From Escarpia spicata (taxonomy: Eukaryota > Annelida > Polychaeta > Sabellida > Siboglinidae), in contig OZ023206.1 in the NCBI GenBank assembly GCA_963995525.1, forward strand, positions 67,702,308-67,766,307: a DNA stretch of 64,000 nucleotides. Direction: 5' to 3'. The translations under genes were made by a program, and so were the position numbers. Below are positions 1 to 10,506 of this stretch, in pieces; position 1 is the stretch's first letter, and every line of letters begins with the position of its first letter. A model generated the notes under the pieces. It did no database searches, had not been told where the DNA came from, and was given only the letters and a program-made list of their open reading frames with translations.

Positions 1-650
1 GATGAGTTATTAGATAAAAATAATTATAGAATACCATATTAAAATTTTTGGTAATACACCATAACTATTAAAAAGACGCCTCTCAGACATTTAGACTATT
101 AAAACTATTAACTATTACCATGCACATCCTAGAGAGAGGTGGGGCCATTCCGCCACACCGTTTATTAATCCTACTTTAATTACCGCCCTAAAAACCCTGT
201 GTACACTTGTAAGAGGAAAAAGCCTTAAGGCAAAACCTTGTGTACCATTTAGAAACAGGGAAAAGCGTTAGAAAAACTGAAAATTAACTTTTGCGTGTTG
301 TGAAAATCCCGCACTTATAACCAGTCTCATAGCAGCAGGGGAGGGAGGTGGAGTCAAAACTGATACGTGATATGAGAACCAACTGGACGCGAAGAACTTC
401 AAATGTGGCCGCTGCTGGAGCCGCAGTGGCCTTTTATCCCTGACTGATCGGACTAGTTTTTAATGTATCACTACGCTAAAACGCGGGAAGGCCGGTACGC
501 CTTCAGAATATTGGACTCTGACCTGGTCATGGTACAGCGTCACCTTGTTTACCCTGCCTGCAGGCTGGCTCTAGAACTTAATTGATTAGTGTTGCCTTGG
601 TTGCCTCGCGTAAAACTTATGCAATGTAATCGCATAAATCCATTTGCAAT
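1..650. other. Non-coding stretch, no recognised feature
   Basis: AT-rich upstream flank or intron. I see no exon with consistent splice signals and no repeat shared with the rest of the window before about 650. Confidence 0.5.
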
Positions 651-654
651 GAAG

Positions 655-902
655 TTTAGAAACTTTAATCTCATTGACAGAAAATCCCATTAAAATATTG
701 ACTGCATTGTACAAAAGAGGGACCGGAAATTGTGTGATGCAGAGTTTGATGACAAAACCACATGGATGTTAGGCACTAGAGAGCCACACAAACTAGCCAG
801 TGAAACTTCAATATTATTATCTGCTAACTGCCAAAATAAATTCCTATTAAATATGCCCCTATGTCCAGACGTATTCGGGCATTCTGACCATGAGAGGGTT
901 AA
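655..902 (+). mobile_element. Fragment (3' end) of a TTAA-flanked, piggyBac-like non-autonomous element, family B
   Basis: This stretch closely matches the last ~250 bp of the elements ending at 19,018 and 51,518. It shares the motif AGAGGGACCGGAAATTGTGT and ends TGAGAGGGTTAA. TTAA target sites and the terminal CCCTCTC motif suggest the piggyBac superfamily. Only one end is present. The same sequence, including host DNA beyond the TTAA, recurs at 18,770-19,317, so the element predates a local duplication. Confidence 0.65.
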
Positions 903-1019
903 TTATATTGGCTGCCAAGTGCATATCGTCTAGTTTGTTTGTGACTTCGTTCACCTGAAAGGTGTTGTACAGCTTACTGTAAGATCAACCTTTAAAACTA
1001 AAACTATTTCCTGATGCAG

Positions 1020-1250
1020 GGAGAGTGATGGAAATGACAGAAACTGCAGATACACGAGCTGAGGGAACAGTAGATGCCTACACAGCTGATATATCCCTGG
1101 TAGAATGCAAGGACTGGTGTGGTAGAGATGTCATGTGTGTGGCTGCCATGTACCAATCCAGTAGTGGATGTTACATCTATCACAGTAAACCAACACTGAC
1201 AACACATACTGGAGACACTGTGTTCATGAAGGTGGCAACTGCATCTACTG
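1020..1250 (+). CDS. Exon 1 (of those visible): PAN/apple domain of mosaic extracellular protein
   Basis: The acceptor is CTGATGCAG at 1,019 and the donor is G|GTACGT at 1,251; both junctions are phase 1. The ~77 codons have PAN/apple cysteine spacing: ECKDWC, then VMCVAAMY, then SSGCYIY, and a C-terminal VFMKVA strand. PAN domains bind protein or carbohydrate outside the cell. No start codon is chosen, because the acceptor and phase show that an upstream exon exists. The last G joins CT of the next exon. A diverged, truncated copy lies at 19,130-19,317. Confidence 0.8.
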
Positions 1251-1351
1251 GTACGTTTAAACATCTCCGCAGATTTTATTCTTAAAAGTGTCCACTTAAA
1301 TTTGTTAGATCAGTTTTGATAAACAGTTGAAGGATGGACATATTTTTAAAT

Positions 1352-1755
1352 TTAAAGTGGCCCTGTATAGATTGCACTATTCCACAACAGAAGAATTTTG
1401 TCGGTCGACGCTTGGCATCTGCGGCTATTTATAGAACAGTCTCGTGCAGGCGATGTGTTTGCCGTCGTTAGTTCTCGGGAACACAAGACAAACGTGCGCT
1501 GAATCTAGTGATTGTGTTGATAAGGATTTATTTATGACTTATACTGTTGCAAACTAACAACACTAATGAAATAAATCCTTATCAACAACACAATAACTAG
1601 ATGCAGCACACGCTTGTCTTGTGTTCCCGAGAACTAACGACGGCAAACATATCGCCTGGACCACACTGTTGTATAAATAGCCACAGACACCAAGCGTCGG
1701 CCTACAAAATACTTTTGCCGTGGAGTAGCGCAATCTGTACAAAGTGCCCCTTTAA
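1352..1755. mobile_element. Fold-back (palindromic) TTAA-flanked MITE
   Basis: TTAA at 1,352 and 1,752 bound two inverted arms of ~170-190 bp. The left arm from TTAAAGTGGCCCTGTATAG is mirrored by the right arm ending CAAAGTGCCCCTTTAA. Inner motifs such as GGGAACACAAGACAA and CGACGGCAAAC-type sequence occur inverted. The loop is about 1,530-1,570. No coding potential. It lies in the intron between exons 1 and 2. Confidence 0.75.
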
Positions 1756-2178
1756 AGTTTTTTCATAAAGTATTCTAAACCACCAGTCAGACAGACAGTA
1801 TTTATTTTGACCATCATAAGCACATAAACTACAATATCATATTCTTTGTAAAGTCAGGGAAGCTCCCATTAAGACAATTGTATGCCGCTATCATGGGAGC
1901 CACCCTACTGATGTAACAATTTTATGATTATTATGTGTTCAACTATATATACCTACACATATGTGTATACATAGTATACACATAAATTAGTTTACACAAA
2001 TGCAAAATCATGTCTAGTTTAAGAATGACAAATGTATGGTGTTTCATATATTAGTTTTGTATTAAAACCATGACATGATTTATATATGGGATTGCTCACG
2101 ATGTTTTATTGATCTGCTTAAAGACAATTTTTGTAAAAAAAATAAAACACATTTTTTAAAGATATGACCCTTTTGTAG
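1756..2178. other. Intron remainder upstream of exon 2
   Basis: AT-rich. A stretch around 1,850-1,915 (AAGCTCCCATTAAGAC, then GGGAGCCACC) resembles 54,475-54,530, so it may be an old repeat. The polypyrimidine-poor region ends in TTTTGTAG at 2,178, the acceptor of exon 2. Confidence 0.4.
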
Positions 2179-2259
2179 CTTGTGTTATTGGATTCTGCCA
2201 GCATGGAGGGGATTGTGAGCTCGAAGACAACAACTATCTAGCATGCCATTGCGCTCCAG
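2179..2259 (+). CDS. Exon 2: N-terminal part of EGF repeat 1
   Basis: Phase 1-1 exon with acceptor TTTTGTAG and donor CCAG|GTAAGA. It encodes five of the six EGF cysteines, from CVIGFCQHGGDC to CHCAPG. The sixth cysteine comes from exon 3 (GYTGVLC); the junction codon G|GA gives glycine. Splitting EGF repeats after the CxCxPG turn recurs at exons 9/10 and 13/14. Confidence 0.85.
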
Positions 2260-2372
2260 GTAAGACATTCACACACCTTCTATTTCCAGGCTGCATTGTT
2301 CAGAAGACATGCATTAGAGTTCCTATCTTTCATCCAACCCAATTGGGTTATCAGATATATAACAATGTCATA

Positions 2373-4615
2373 TTAAGGGGAGACTCGGGTCGAAATTTGC
2401 GGATTTTTGAAAATAAAATGAGTTTTGAGTTACTGACATTTCTATGTATAAAAATTATTCAACTTCCCATTCATATACGTTATACTACCGAAATACACCT
2501 GTTTATGTCACAAAACATGCATTTTGTGTGATGCCTATCATTGCTAAGTCTTTGTTTTTGTCAAACGAAGCGTGAATAATGGAACATTATGCAATTTTCC
2601 GCGATCGATTGCGTCGCGAAAAATTCTGCCATTCCATCATGGCGCATATCACGGGAAAGACCTGTTTTCGCTCTGCATGATGATATAAACTATTTTAAGA
2701 TGGCACCGCTGCTGCCTGAATAATCCAGCCTATAAACGACCGCCTCGTGTCGCTTCGGGGACAAAGGAATGGGTAAACCTACAACGATTGGTCAGGCTCA
2801 TCACGTGATAACGGAATCCTCTGATTCCGTCAAGTCAAATGTTCTGATTGGTTGTAATGCGTCCAACCTATGACGTCAGCTTGTAATACAGCTACATTCG
2901 ATAGGATCGACAGTTTATTCTCCGCGTTTCTTTAACTTTCTAAAACGACATTATGCCGTTTGGTCGAAAGTTTCCGTGCCGCGAAGCGACGCAATATTGC
3001 GCAGCTGCAGTTAGCACGTGAAAGAAAGACTGTGCAAGTGGAATTTGTTGTTGAATATGTGACGACGACGTCTTCGGGTCCGACCACGATGCCAGGCCCA
3101 GGGCAGTGACTGTGTCAATAGCACCCAGAGTAAGTACAATTTCTGTGTTTTATATGTTCTCGATAACACTGACAGTGTAAATAATACATATATATTCATG
3201 TTGTCTCCATAGTTAGTCTTTGAACCCTGTATCAAGAAATTATTGGACGTTTGCCTATAATTTTATATTCGAGGTCTTGTTGATGTTCAGCCGTCCTGGG
3301 CAGGGATTATCCAGGCACGCCAGAACCAGTATAGTTGACATAAAATAATAGTGATAATTATATACATGCTCAGATTATGTTGTTTTAGGGATGACAGTTA
3401 TACTTTATTCAATGGAATTATGGTTTATATTAGTACAACTTGCCTTGGTATGTCCCTTTATGACATACAGTGACACTGTATATAATTCAGTACTAACAAA
3501 ATAAACAAAAGGCGCAACATAAACTACAGTCACAGACTTATAGTAATGGGGAGGGGCTTTTATTGTTAGTAGTACTTGTGTTCATGAAATACATTGGTAT
3601 TGTGTACTTGTTTCTTAGCGTCAACTTGGCTGTCAGTGTCACCCGATCCGTCTCAGACTGTCTGCGACTGAGTAGAAGTTTGGCTACACGGATCTTCTGG
3701 ATGAGATGGGGGTCTCACACTTCCCGGATGCTGCGACTGAGCGGAAGTTTGGCTACACGGATCTTCTGGATGAGGATGAAGGAGATACTGGTGCAGATCT
3801 GTCGACTGTACTTGTACGCTGCGCCATGTTGCTGTCGCGAACCTGCCGTGCTCTTTCTCTTCTTCAGTGAACTTTATTTAGGTTACAGTGAACTTTATCT
3901 GAGCTCCGGTGAACTTTATTTGTGCTCCAGTGAACTTTATTTGAGCTCCAGTGAACTTTATCTGTGCTCCTGTGAATTTTATCTGTATAAATGTTGGAAT
4001 GGTGTGCTATTTTACAAATACGGTTTCCTGTTCTGTAATGTTTTTGCTACATTTCTTTGTTTGACATATTACTATGCTGTTCAAATCATTTTGAACAATG
4101 CCATTTGATAGATTATACATTGAGTAACATGTGTACAAAGTTTCAATCACTTAGGTTGCTTTTCAGATGTTGAAAAGTGTGTTCAAGTGTAACTAAACTT
4201 TGAACGCGATTTTCTCAGAAACATGATTTCACTCACACCAGCTGTCTTCTTGTTTATTTATCTGAGTAACCGCTTGACAGATTTGCTTGAAACTTGCTAC
4301 AGTGTATCTTGACAGTATTTCCCTGGTAGCCAGCAAGCTACTTTTTCAAAAGCAAGGCATGTTTTTTAATAAAAAGAATTGCTAGTAAAAAAAATGTCGG
4401 GAACAAATACATAATTTTTTCTTCCAAAATCGTAAAAAAAAATTTGAGTAATGTAAGTCCAGTAGTTACCAAGATATTTCAACGCATGCATTCAATCCAA
4501 GATGGCTGCCGTACCGTGGGAAAATCCCCCCGTAAAATTTTGAGTTTCAGCTCTGTAGAGTAAGTAACAATGAAGTTATAAAATAACATACGTTTAGACC
4601 CAAGCCTCCCCTTAA
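2373..4615 (+). mobile_element. TTAA-flanked element A, copy 1 (~2.24 kb)
   Basis: It is bounded by TTAA at 2,373 and 4,612, with short imperfect terminal inverted repeats (GGGGAGACTCGGGTC against GGGGAGGCTTGGGTC). A near-identical copy lies inverted at 5,642-7,907. Inside are a promoter-like block (2,755-2,900), a possible first coding exon from ATG 2,953 to a strong donor CAGA|GTAAGT at 3,130, and a ~63-bp coding-looking duplication at 3,665-3,780. A short ~24-bp repeat (GTGAACTTTAT core) lies at 3,867-3,990. No transposase is recognised. Probably piggyBac-like and non-autonomous. Confidence 0.7.
2755..2900 (+). promoter_or_regulatory. Promoter-like block carried inside element A
   Basis: Within 150 bp there are two ATTGG (inverted CCAAT) boxes at 2,787 and 2,847, a CACGTG E-box at 2,802 and a perfect CRE, TGACGTCA, at 2,871. 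These lie ~80-165 bp upstream of an ATG at 2,953, in a CpG-richer patch than the surroundings. The same block exists inverted in copy 2 near 7,430-7,530. Activity is inferred, not shown. Confidence 0.45.
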
Positions 4616-5641
4616 TGCGAACAATACGCAATTACTCACTACTATTGTTGAGCTATGTTATATTAAACGTCGTTACTTATCATTATATATCAGCACTTTA
4701 ACAAATAAAGAGTGAATAAAACATTATTTTTCTAATCACACGTGCCGGCTTCGAAAGTCTGTCGCGAACAGGCTGGTCTACCCACTTGTGAAGTTTGGCG
4801 CCTCCTCAGATCAAAATGTATTTTAACAAGTTTTGCAAGTATCACATAATTAAGAATTTAACGACTAATCTAACGGTAGAAGTCTCCCGACGATCAGACT
4901 TGAACTTTTGAAGATACAAACAAAAAAGGAATGCTTGGTGATATGTATAGTCGATGCGCTCCAAGAAAGTCCGTCGCTCTAGTTTATCCACTTTCGAAGG
5001 TCGGTGTCTCCTCAAACCAACGTATTTAATATTTTTGGCATACATGATTAATAATTTAATGGCGACCGGGATAGGAGTCGAGATAGGGGCACTTGAACAA
5101 TCGAAATGACCGCGTGGCGCGATCGGGATATGTAGTCGACATCGGGGTGCTTGCAGATGATCGAGTGTCTGCAGGCGCCCCGATCTCGTGACGCATCCAT
5201 TCCCGGTTGCGGGATGCGCTCAGTTGGGAACAATTTAACTGCGCGTGTGGTGCGATCGGGCGCTCGCAGATTAATAATAATATACACGATCGTGTAACCA
5301 TCTGTTGCCACGAATAGGGTTACGTGAAAAATATAGCAGGGCATCGTATAAAAAAGGCAGGGCATTCTTTTTGCCTTTTTTGGGTACCAGGGCATCACTG
5401 AAAAAGGGCAGGGCATAACGCCCTGCAAATTCGACCTAGGCAAAACACTGCAGTGTATCCTGAATGCAGAACAAACGTAACACTGCAGTGTCATTTCTAC
5501 TCTTCATAACACCTAGAGACAATTTACAATTACAAAAGTAGTAGTAACTATAATAAATGTCAGTCACTTGATAAATGTACCAAATCACCCACATATCTGT
5601 ATCAACATTCTGACAATGCCTTCATGTTTGTAGAACAGAAT
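4616..5641. other. Spacer between the two inverted A elements; diverged internal repeats
   Basis: CpG-richer than its surroundings. It holds diverged tandem segments: GTCTGTCGCGAAC near 4,757 and GTCCGTCGCTCTAG near 4,970, each followed by CTCCTCA and an AT-rich tail. A patch with repeated GATCGGG lies at 5,100-5,270, and repeated AGGGCAT motifs at 5,338-5,420. No exon or transposase recognised. Confidence 0.45.
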
Positions 5642-7907
5642 TTAAGGGGAGGCTTGGGTCTAAACGTATGTTATTTTATAACTTCATTGTTACTTACTCT
5701 ACAGAGCTGAAACTTTCACAGATGAATAGTTCACCTAACAGGAAGGCCTGAAATTTTTTTCAAAATTTTACGGGGGGATTTCTCCACGGTACGGCAGCCA
5801 TCTTGGATTGAATGCATGCGTTGAAATATCTTGGTAACTACTGGACTTACATTACTCAAATTTGGTGTTTTTTTTTAAACGATTTTTGAAGAAAAAAATC
5901 ATGTATTTGTTCCCGACATTTTTTTACTAGCAATTCTTTTTATTAAAAAACATGCCTTGCTTTTGAAAAAGTATCTTGCTGGCTACCAGGGAAATACTGT
6001 CAAGATACACTGTAGCAAGTTTCAAGCAAATCTGTCAAGCGGTTACTCATATAAATAAACAAGAAGACAGCTGGTGTGAGTGAAATCATGTTTCTGAGAA
6101 AATCGCGTTCAAAGTTTAGTTACACTTGAACACACTTTTCAACATCTGAAAAGCAACCTAAGTGATTGAAACTTTGTACACATGTTACTCAATGTATAAT
6201 CTATCAAATGGCATTGTTCAAAATGATTTGAACAGCATAGTAATATGTCAAACAAAGAAATGTAGCAAAAACATTACAGAACAGGAAACCGTATTTGTAA
6301 AATAGCACACCATTCCAACATTTATACAGATAAAATTCACAGGAGCACAGATAAAGTTCACTGGAGCTCAAATAAAGTTCACTGGAGCACAAATAAAGTT
6401 CACCGGAGCTCAGATAAAGTTCACTGTAACCTAAATAAAGTTCACTGAAGAAGAGAAAGAGCACGGCAGGTTCGCGACAGCAACATGGCGCAGCGTACAA
6501 GTACAGTCGACAGATCTGCACCAGTATCTCCTTCATCCTCATCCAGAAGATCCGTGTAGCCAAACTTCCGCTCAGTCGCAGCATCCGGGAAGTGTGAGAC
6601 CCCCATCTCATCCAGAAGATCCGTGTAGCCAAACTTCTACTCAGTCGCAGACAGTCTGAGACGGATCGGGTGACACTGACAGCCAAGTTGACGCTAAGAA
6701 ACAAGTACACAATACCAATGTATTTCATGAACACAAGTACTACTAACAATAAAAGCCCCTCCCCATTACTATAAGTCTGTGACTGTAGTTTATGTTGCGC
6801 CTTTTGTTTATTTTATTAGTACTGAATTATATACAGTGTAACTGTATGTCATAAAGGGACATACCAAGGCAAGTTGTACTAATATAAACCATAATTCCAT
6901 TGAATAAAGTATAACTGTCATCCCTAAAACAACATAATCTGAGCATGTATATAATTATCACTATTATTTTATGTCAACTATACTGGTTCTGGCGTGCCTG
7001 GATAACCCCTGCCCTGGACGGCTGAACATCAACAAGACCTCGAATATAAAATTATAAGCAAACGTCCAATAATTTCTTGATACAGGGTTCAAAGACTAAC
7101 TATGGAGACAACATGAATATATATGTATTATTTACACTGTCAGTGTTATCGAGAACATATAAAACACAGAAATTGTACTTACTCTGGGTGCTATTGACAC
7201 AGTCACTGCCCTGGGCCTGGCATCGTGGTCGGACCCGAAGACGTCGTCGTCACATATTCAACAACAAATTCCACTTGCATAGTCTTTCTTTCACGTGCTA
7301 ACTGCAGCTGCGCAATATTGCGTCGCTTCGCGGCACGGAAACTTTCGACCAAACGGCATAATGTCGTTTTAGAAAGCTAAAGAAACGCGGAGAATAAACT
7401 GTCGATCCTATCGAATGTAGCTATATTACAAGCTGACGTCATAGGTTGGACGCATTACAACCAATCAGAACATTTGATGAGCCTGACCAATCGTTGTAGG
7501 TTTACCCATTCCTTTGTCCCCGAAGCGACAAGAGAGGCGGTCGTTTATAGGCTGGATTATTCAGGCAGCAGCGGTGCCATCTTAAAATAGTTTATATCAT
7601 CATGCAGAGCGAAAACAGGTCTTTCCCGTGATATGCGCCATGATGGAATGGCAGAATTTTTCGCGACGCAATCGATCGCGGAAAATTGCATAATGTTCCA
7701 TTATTCACACTTCGTTTGACAAAAACAAAGACTTAGCAATGATAGGCATCACACAAAATGCATGTTTTGTGACATAAACAGGTGTATTTCGGTAGTATAA
7801 CGTATATGAATGGGAAGTTGAATAATTTTTATACATAGAAATGTCAGTAACTCAAAACTCATTTTATTTTCAAAAATCCGCAAATTTCGACCCGAGTCTC
7901 CCCTTAA
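5642..7907 (-). mobile_element. TTAA-flanked element A, copy 2 (inverted)
   Basis: This is the reverse complement of 2,373-4,615, bounded by TTAA at 5,642 and 7,904. Identity is very high: a 181-codon open frame is conserved without change between the copies. Copy 2 keeps ~55 bp near 5,710-5,765 that copy 1 lacks. With copy 1 it forms a ~5.5-kb structure with ~2.2-kb inverted arms and identical outer ends. Confidence 0.75.
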
Positions 7908-7929
7908 AAGAACCTGCTCCCCCTCAATA

Positions 7930-9617
7930 TGCAACTATGAAACTAACATTGATGAGTGCACATCATCTCCCTACTACTGTGTTTGTTCTCTGTGTTCACT
8001 ATACATGGGTGTTCACTATGAAACTAACATTGATTAGTGCACATCATCTCCCTGCTAATGTGTTTGTTCTCTGTGTTCAGGATACATGGGTGTTCACTAT
8101 GAAACTAACATTGATGAGTGCACATCATCTCCCTGCTAATGTGTTTGTTCTCTGTGTTCAGGATACATGGGTGTTCACTATGAAACTAACATTGATGAGT
8201 GCACATCATCTCCCTGCTACTGTGTTTGTTCTCTGTGTTCAGGATACACGGATGTTCACTGTGAGACTGACATTGATGAGTGCACATCATCTCCCTGCTA
8301 CTGTGTTTGTTCTCTGTGTTCAGGATACACGGGTGTTCACTGTGAGACTGACATTGATGAGTGCACATCATCTCCCTGCTACTGTGTTTGTTCTCTTAGT
8401 TCAGGATACACAGGTGTTCTCTGTGAGACTGACATTGATGAGTGCACATCATCTCCCTGCTACTGTGTTTGTTCTCTGTGTTCAGGATACACGTGTGTTC
8501 ACTGTGAGACTGACATTGATGAGTGCACATCATCTCCCTGCTACTGTGTTTGTTCTCTGTGTTCAGAATACAAGGGTGTTCACTGTGAGACTGACATTGA
8601 TGAGTGCACATCATCTCCCTGCTACTGTGTTTGTTCTCTGTGTTCAGGATACACGGGTGTTCTCTGTGAGACTGACATTGATGAGTGCACATCATCTCCT
8701 TGCTACTGTGTTTGTTCTCTGTGTTCAGGATACACAGGTGTTCTCTGTGAGACTGACATTGATGAGTGCATATCATCTCCCTGCTACTGTGTTTGTTCTC
8801 TGTGTTCAGGATACACGGGTGTTCACTGTGAGACTGACATTGATGAGTGCACATCATCTCCCTGCTACTGTGTTTGTTCTCTTAGTTCAGGATACACAGG
8901 TGTTCTCTGTGAGACTGACATTGATGAGTGCACATCATCTCCCTGCTACTGTGTTTGTTCTCTGTGTTCAGGATACACGGGTGTTCACTGTGAGACTGAC
9001 ATTGATGAGTGCACATCATCTCCCTGCTACTGTGTTTGTTCTCTGTGTTCAGAATACACGGGTGTTCACTGTGAGACTGACATTGATCAGTGCACATCAT
9101 CTCCCTGCTACTGTGTTTGTTCTCTGTGTTCAGGATACACGGGTGTTCTCTGTGAGACTGACATTGATGAGTGCACATCATCTCCCTGCTACTGTGTTTG
9201 TTCTCTGTGTTCAGGATACACGGGTGTTCACTGTGAGACTGACATTGATGAGTGCACATCATCTCCCTGCTACTGTGTTTGTTCTCTGTGTTCAGGATAC
9301 ACGGGTGTTCTCTGTGAGACTGACATTGATGAGTGCACATCATCTCCCTGCTACTGTGTTTGTTCTCTGTGTTCAGGATACACGGGTGTTCACTGTGAGA
9401 CTGACATTGATGAGTGCACATCATCTCCCTGCTACTGTGTTTGTTCTCTGTGTTCAGGATACACGGGTGTTCACTGTGAGACTGACATTGATGAGTGCAC
9501 ATCATCTCCCTGCTACTGTGTTTGTTCTCTGTGTTCAGGATACACGGGTGTTCTCTGTGAGACTGACATTGATGAGTGCACATCATCTCCCTGCTACTGT
9601 GTTTGTTCTCTGTTCAG
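7930..9617 (+). repeat. 81-bp minisatellite carrying the 3' splice site and first half of exon 3 (~20 units)
   Basis: About twenty 81-bp units run up to exon 3. Each consists of a pyrimidine-rich tract ending TTCTCTGTGTTCAG followed by an exon-3-like start (GATACACGGGTGTTCACTG onward). AG acceptors recur every 81 bp from 8,080 to 9,538, and the final one, 79 bp later, is 9,617, the real acceptor. The unit at 7,999 has TTCAC and has lost its AG. In the EGF frame the array reads as a 27-residue module with six cysteines, open for ~490 codons. A 2-bp deletion in the last unit takes it out of frame with exon 3. I therefore call the array intronic. Confidence 0.85.
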
Positions 9618-9731
9618 GATACACGGGTGTTCTCTGTGAGACTGACATTGATGAGTGCGCATCATCTCCCTGCTACTATGGTGGAAACTGCACAGATGAT
9701 GTTAACGACTACACATGTCTCTGCTCTAACA
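9618..9731 (+). CDS. Exon 3: end of EGF 1 and most of EGF 2 (calcium-binding type)
   Basis: Phase 1-1; acceptor TGTTCAG at 9,617, donor AACA|GTAAGA. It encodes GYTGVLC, the sixth cysteine of EGF 1, then [16 protein letters not shown] to YTCLCSN. DIDE before C1 is a calcium-binding EGF signature. C6 of EGF 2 comes from exon 4 (TYSGSRC). Only the last acceptor of the upstream array keeps this frame; use of the previous one runs into TGA at 9,637. Confidence 0.88.
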
Positions 9732-9768
9732 GTAAGACTTCCATTGTATTAATATGTATGGGAATTTG

Positions 9769-10082
9769 TTTGTATGGCAGCTAGATAGGACACTTTTTTA
9801 AATGCATAATAAAAAAAAAATTGGCATCCAAGCTGTAGAAAAGCTATTACTGAGTAAAAAATGTATGACATTTTTTCCTGCCAGACCCCCCGTTTCCATG
9901 GTTTTAAACAAAATGGCCGCCAAATGGTGGTATTCATAGCACATCTAGAAATTTTTTTAGAGGTATGTTGTTGGTCTAAAAGTGAAGTTTATTTATAGTA
10001 AACATACAATACATGGCGCTGGAAAATTAAATTGACATATTTTGTTAAAAAAGCGTAAATTAGCACCCGTACCAGACCTTAA
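9769..10082 (-). mobile_element. Internally deleted copy of TTAA element D (~310 bp)
   Basis: Its right end reads GCACCCGTACCAGACCTTAA and its left end TATGGCAGCTAGATAGGACA. These match, in inverted orientation, the two ends of the 2-kb element at 42,183-44,167, with the interior missing. The right TTAA is at 10,079; the left terminus is degenerate. Confidence 0.65.
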
Positions 10083-10189
10083 GTGACATTCTCTAAATTC
10101 AATATTTGCTGTTATAGATGTTAGACAATACATTGTAATGATAGTTGGTTCTTAAATACTTGTTAAGTTGGTTAAAGGGAATAAAAACA

Positions 10190-10506
10190 CCTATTGCTTG
10201 AATTCATATTATATTACATCCTGCTATCTATTTCCATGTACACCAAGAGCTTTTCGGAATGCCGAGATGTGACGTCACATATGACCCATAGTCACATCAG
10301 GCCGACCCTTTCCATGCATTCAGAGCATGTTTACAAGGATAGCTTTCAGGTCGAAACGAGCGTCAAAATGAGTTATTGTGCGATATTCCAATGTAATGCA
10401 AACAATAATCATCATAGAGAAACAAGCAGTTATCTTACGGTTCCACATGAATCCAATTTTATTCAAAACAATGAATGTGAATGGGCCTACAAGTCAACTT
10501 CCCCAG
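10190..10506 (+). pseudogene. Promoter-plus-first-exon-like module, weakly THAP-like
   Basis: A CRE-type site TGACGTCA (10,270) precedes an in-frame ATG (10,368) and an open exon-like segment ending in a donor CCAG|GTAGGT at 10,507. The peptide begins MSYCAIFQCNA and has a later VPHES and an EWAYKST. A C-x4-C start followed by a proline and a tryptophan is reminiscent of the first half of a THAP zinc finger, but this is only suggestive. Copies lie at 46,020-46,290 (start codon lost) and inverted at 46,440-46,690, so the module is repetitive. Confidence 0.35.

Noticed and set aside
3563..4108. 181-residue leucine/serine-rich protein in element A
   Set aside because: Conserved between copies only because the copies are recent. 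Another frame of the same stretch looks more protein-like, and there are no domains.
8167..9639. 490-codon cysteine-rich open frame read as a giant EGF-like protein
   Set aside because: It is the intronic 81-bp array. The frame breaks by a 2-bp deletion right before exon 3, and every unit contains an acceptor-like tract. Cysteine spacing does not make a complete EGF.
7841..9784. 647-codon frame through the same array
   Set aside because: Different frame of the same 81-bp period. Only its last part, after 9,618, coincides with exon 3.
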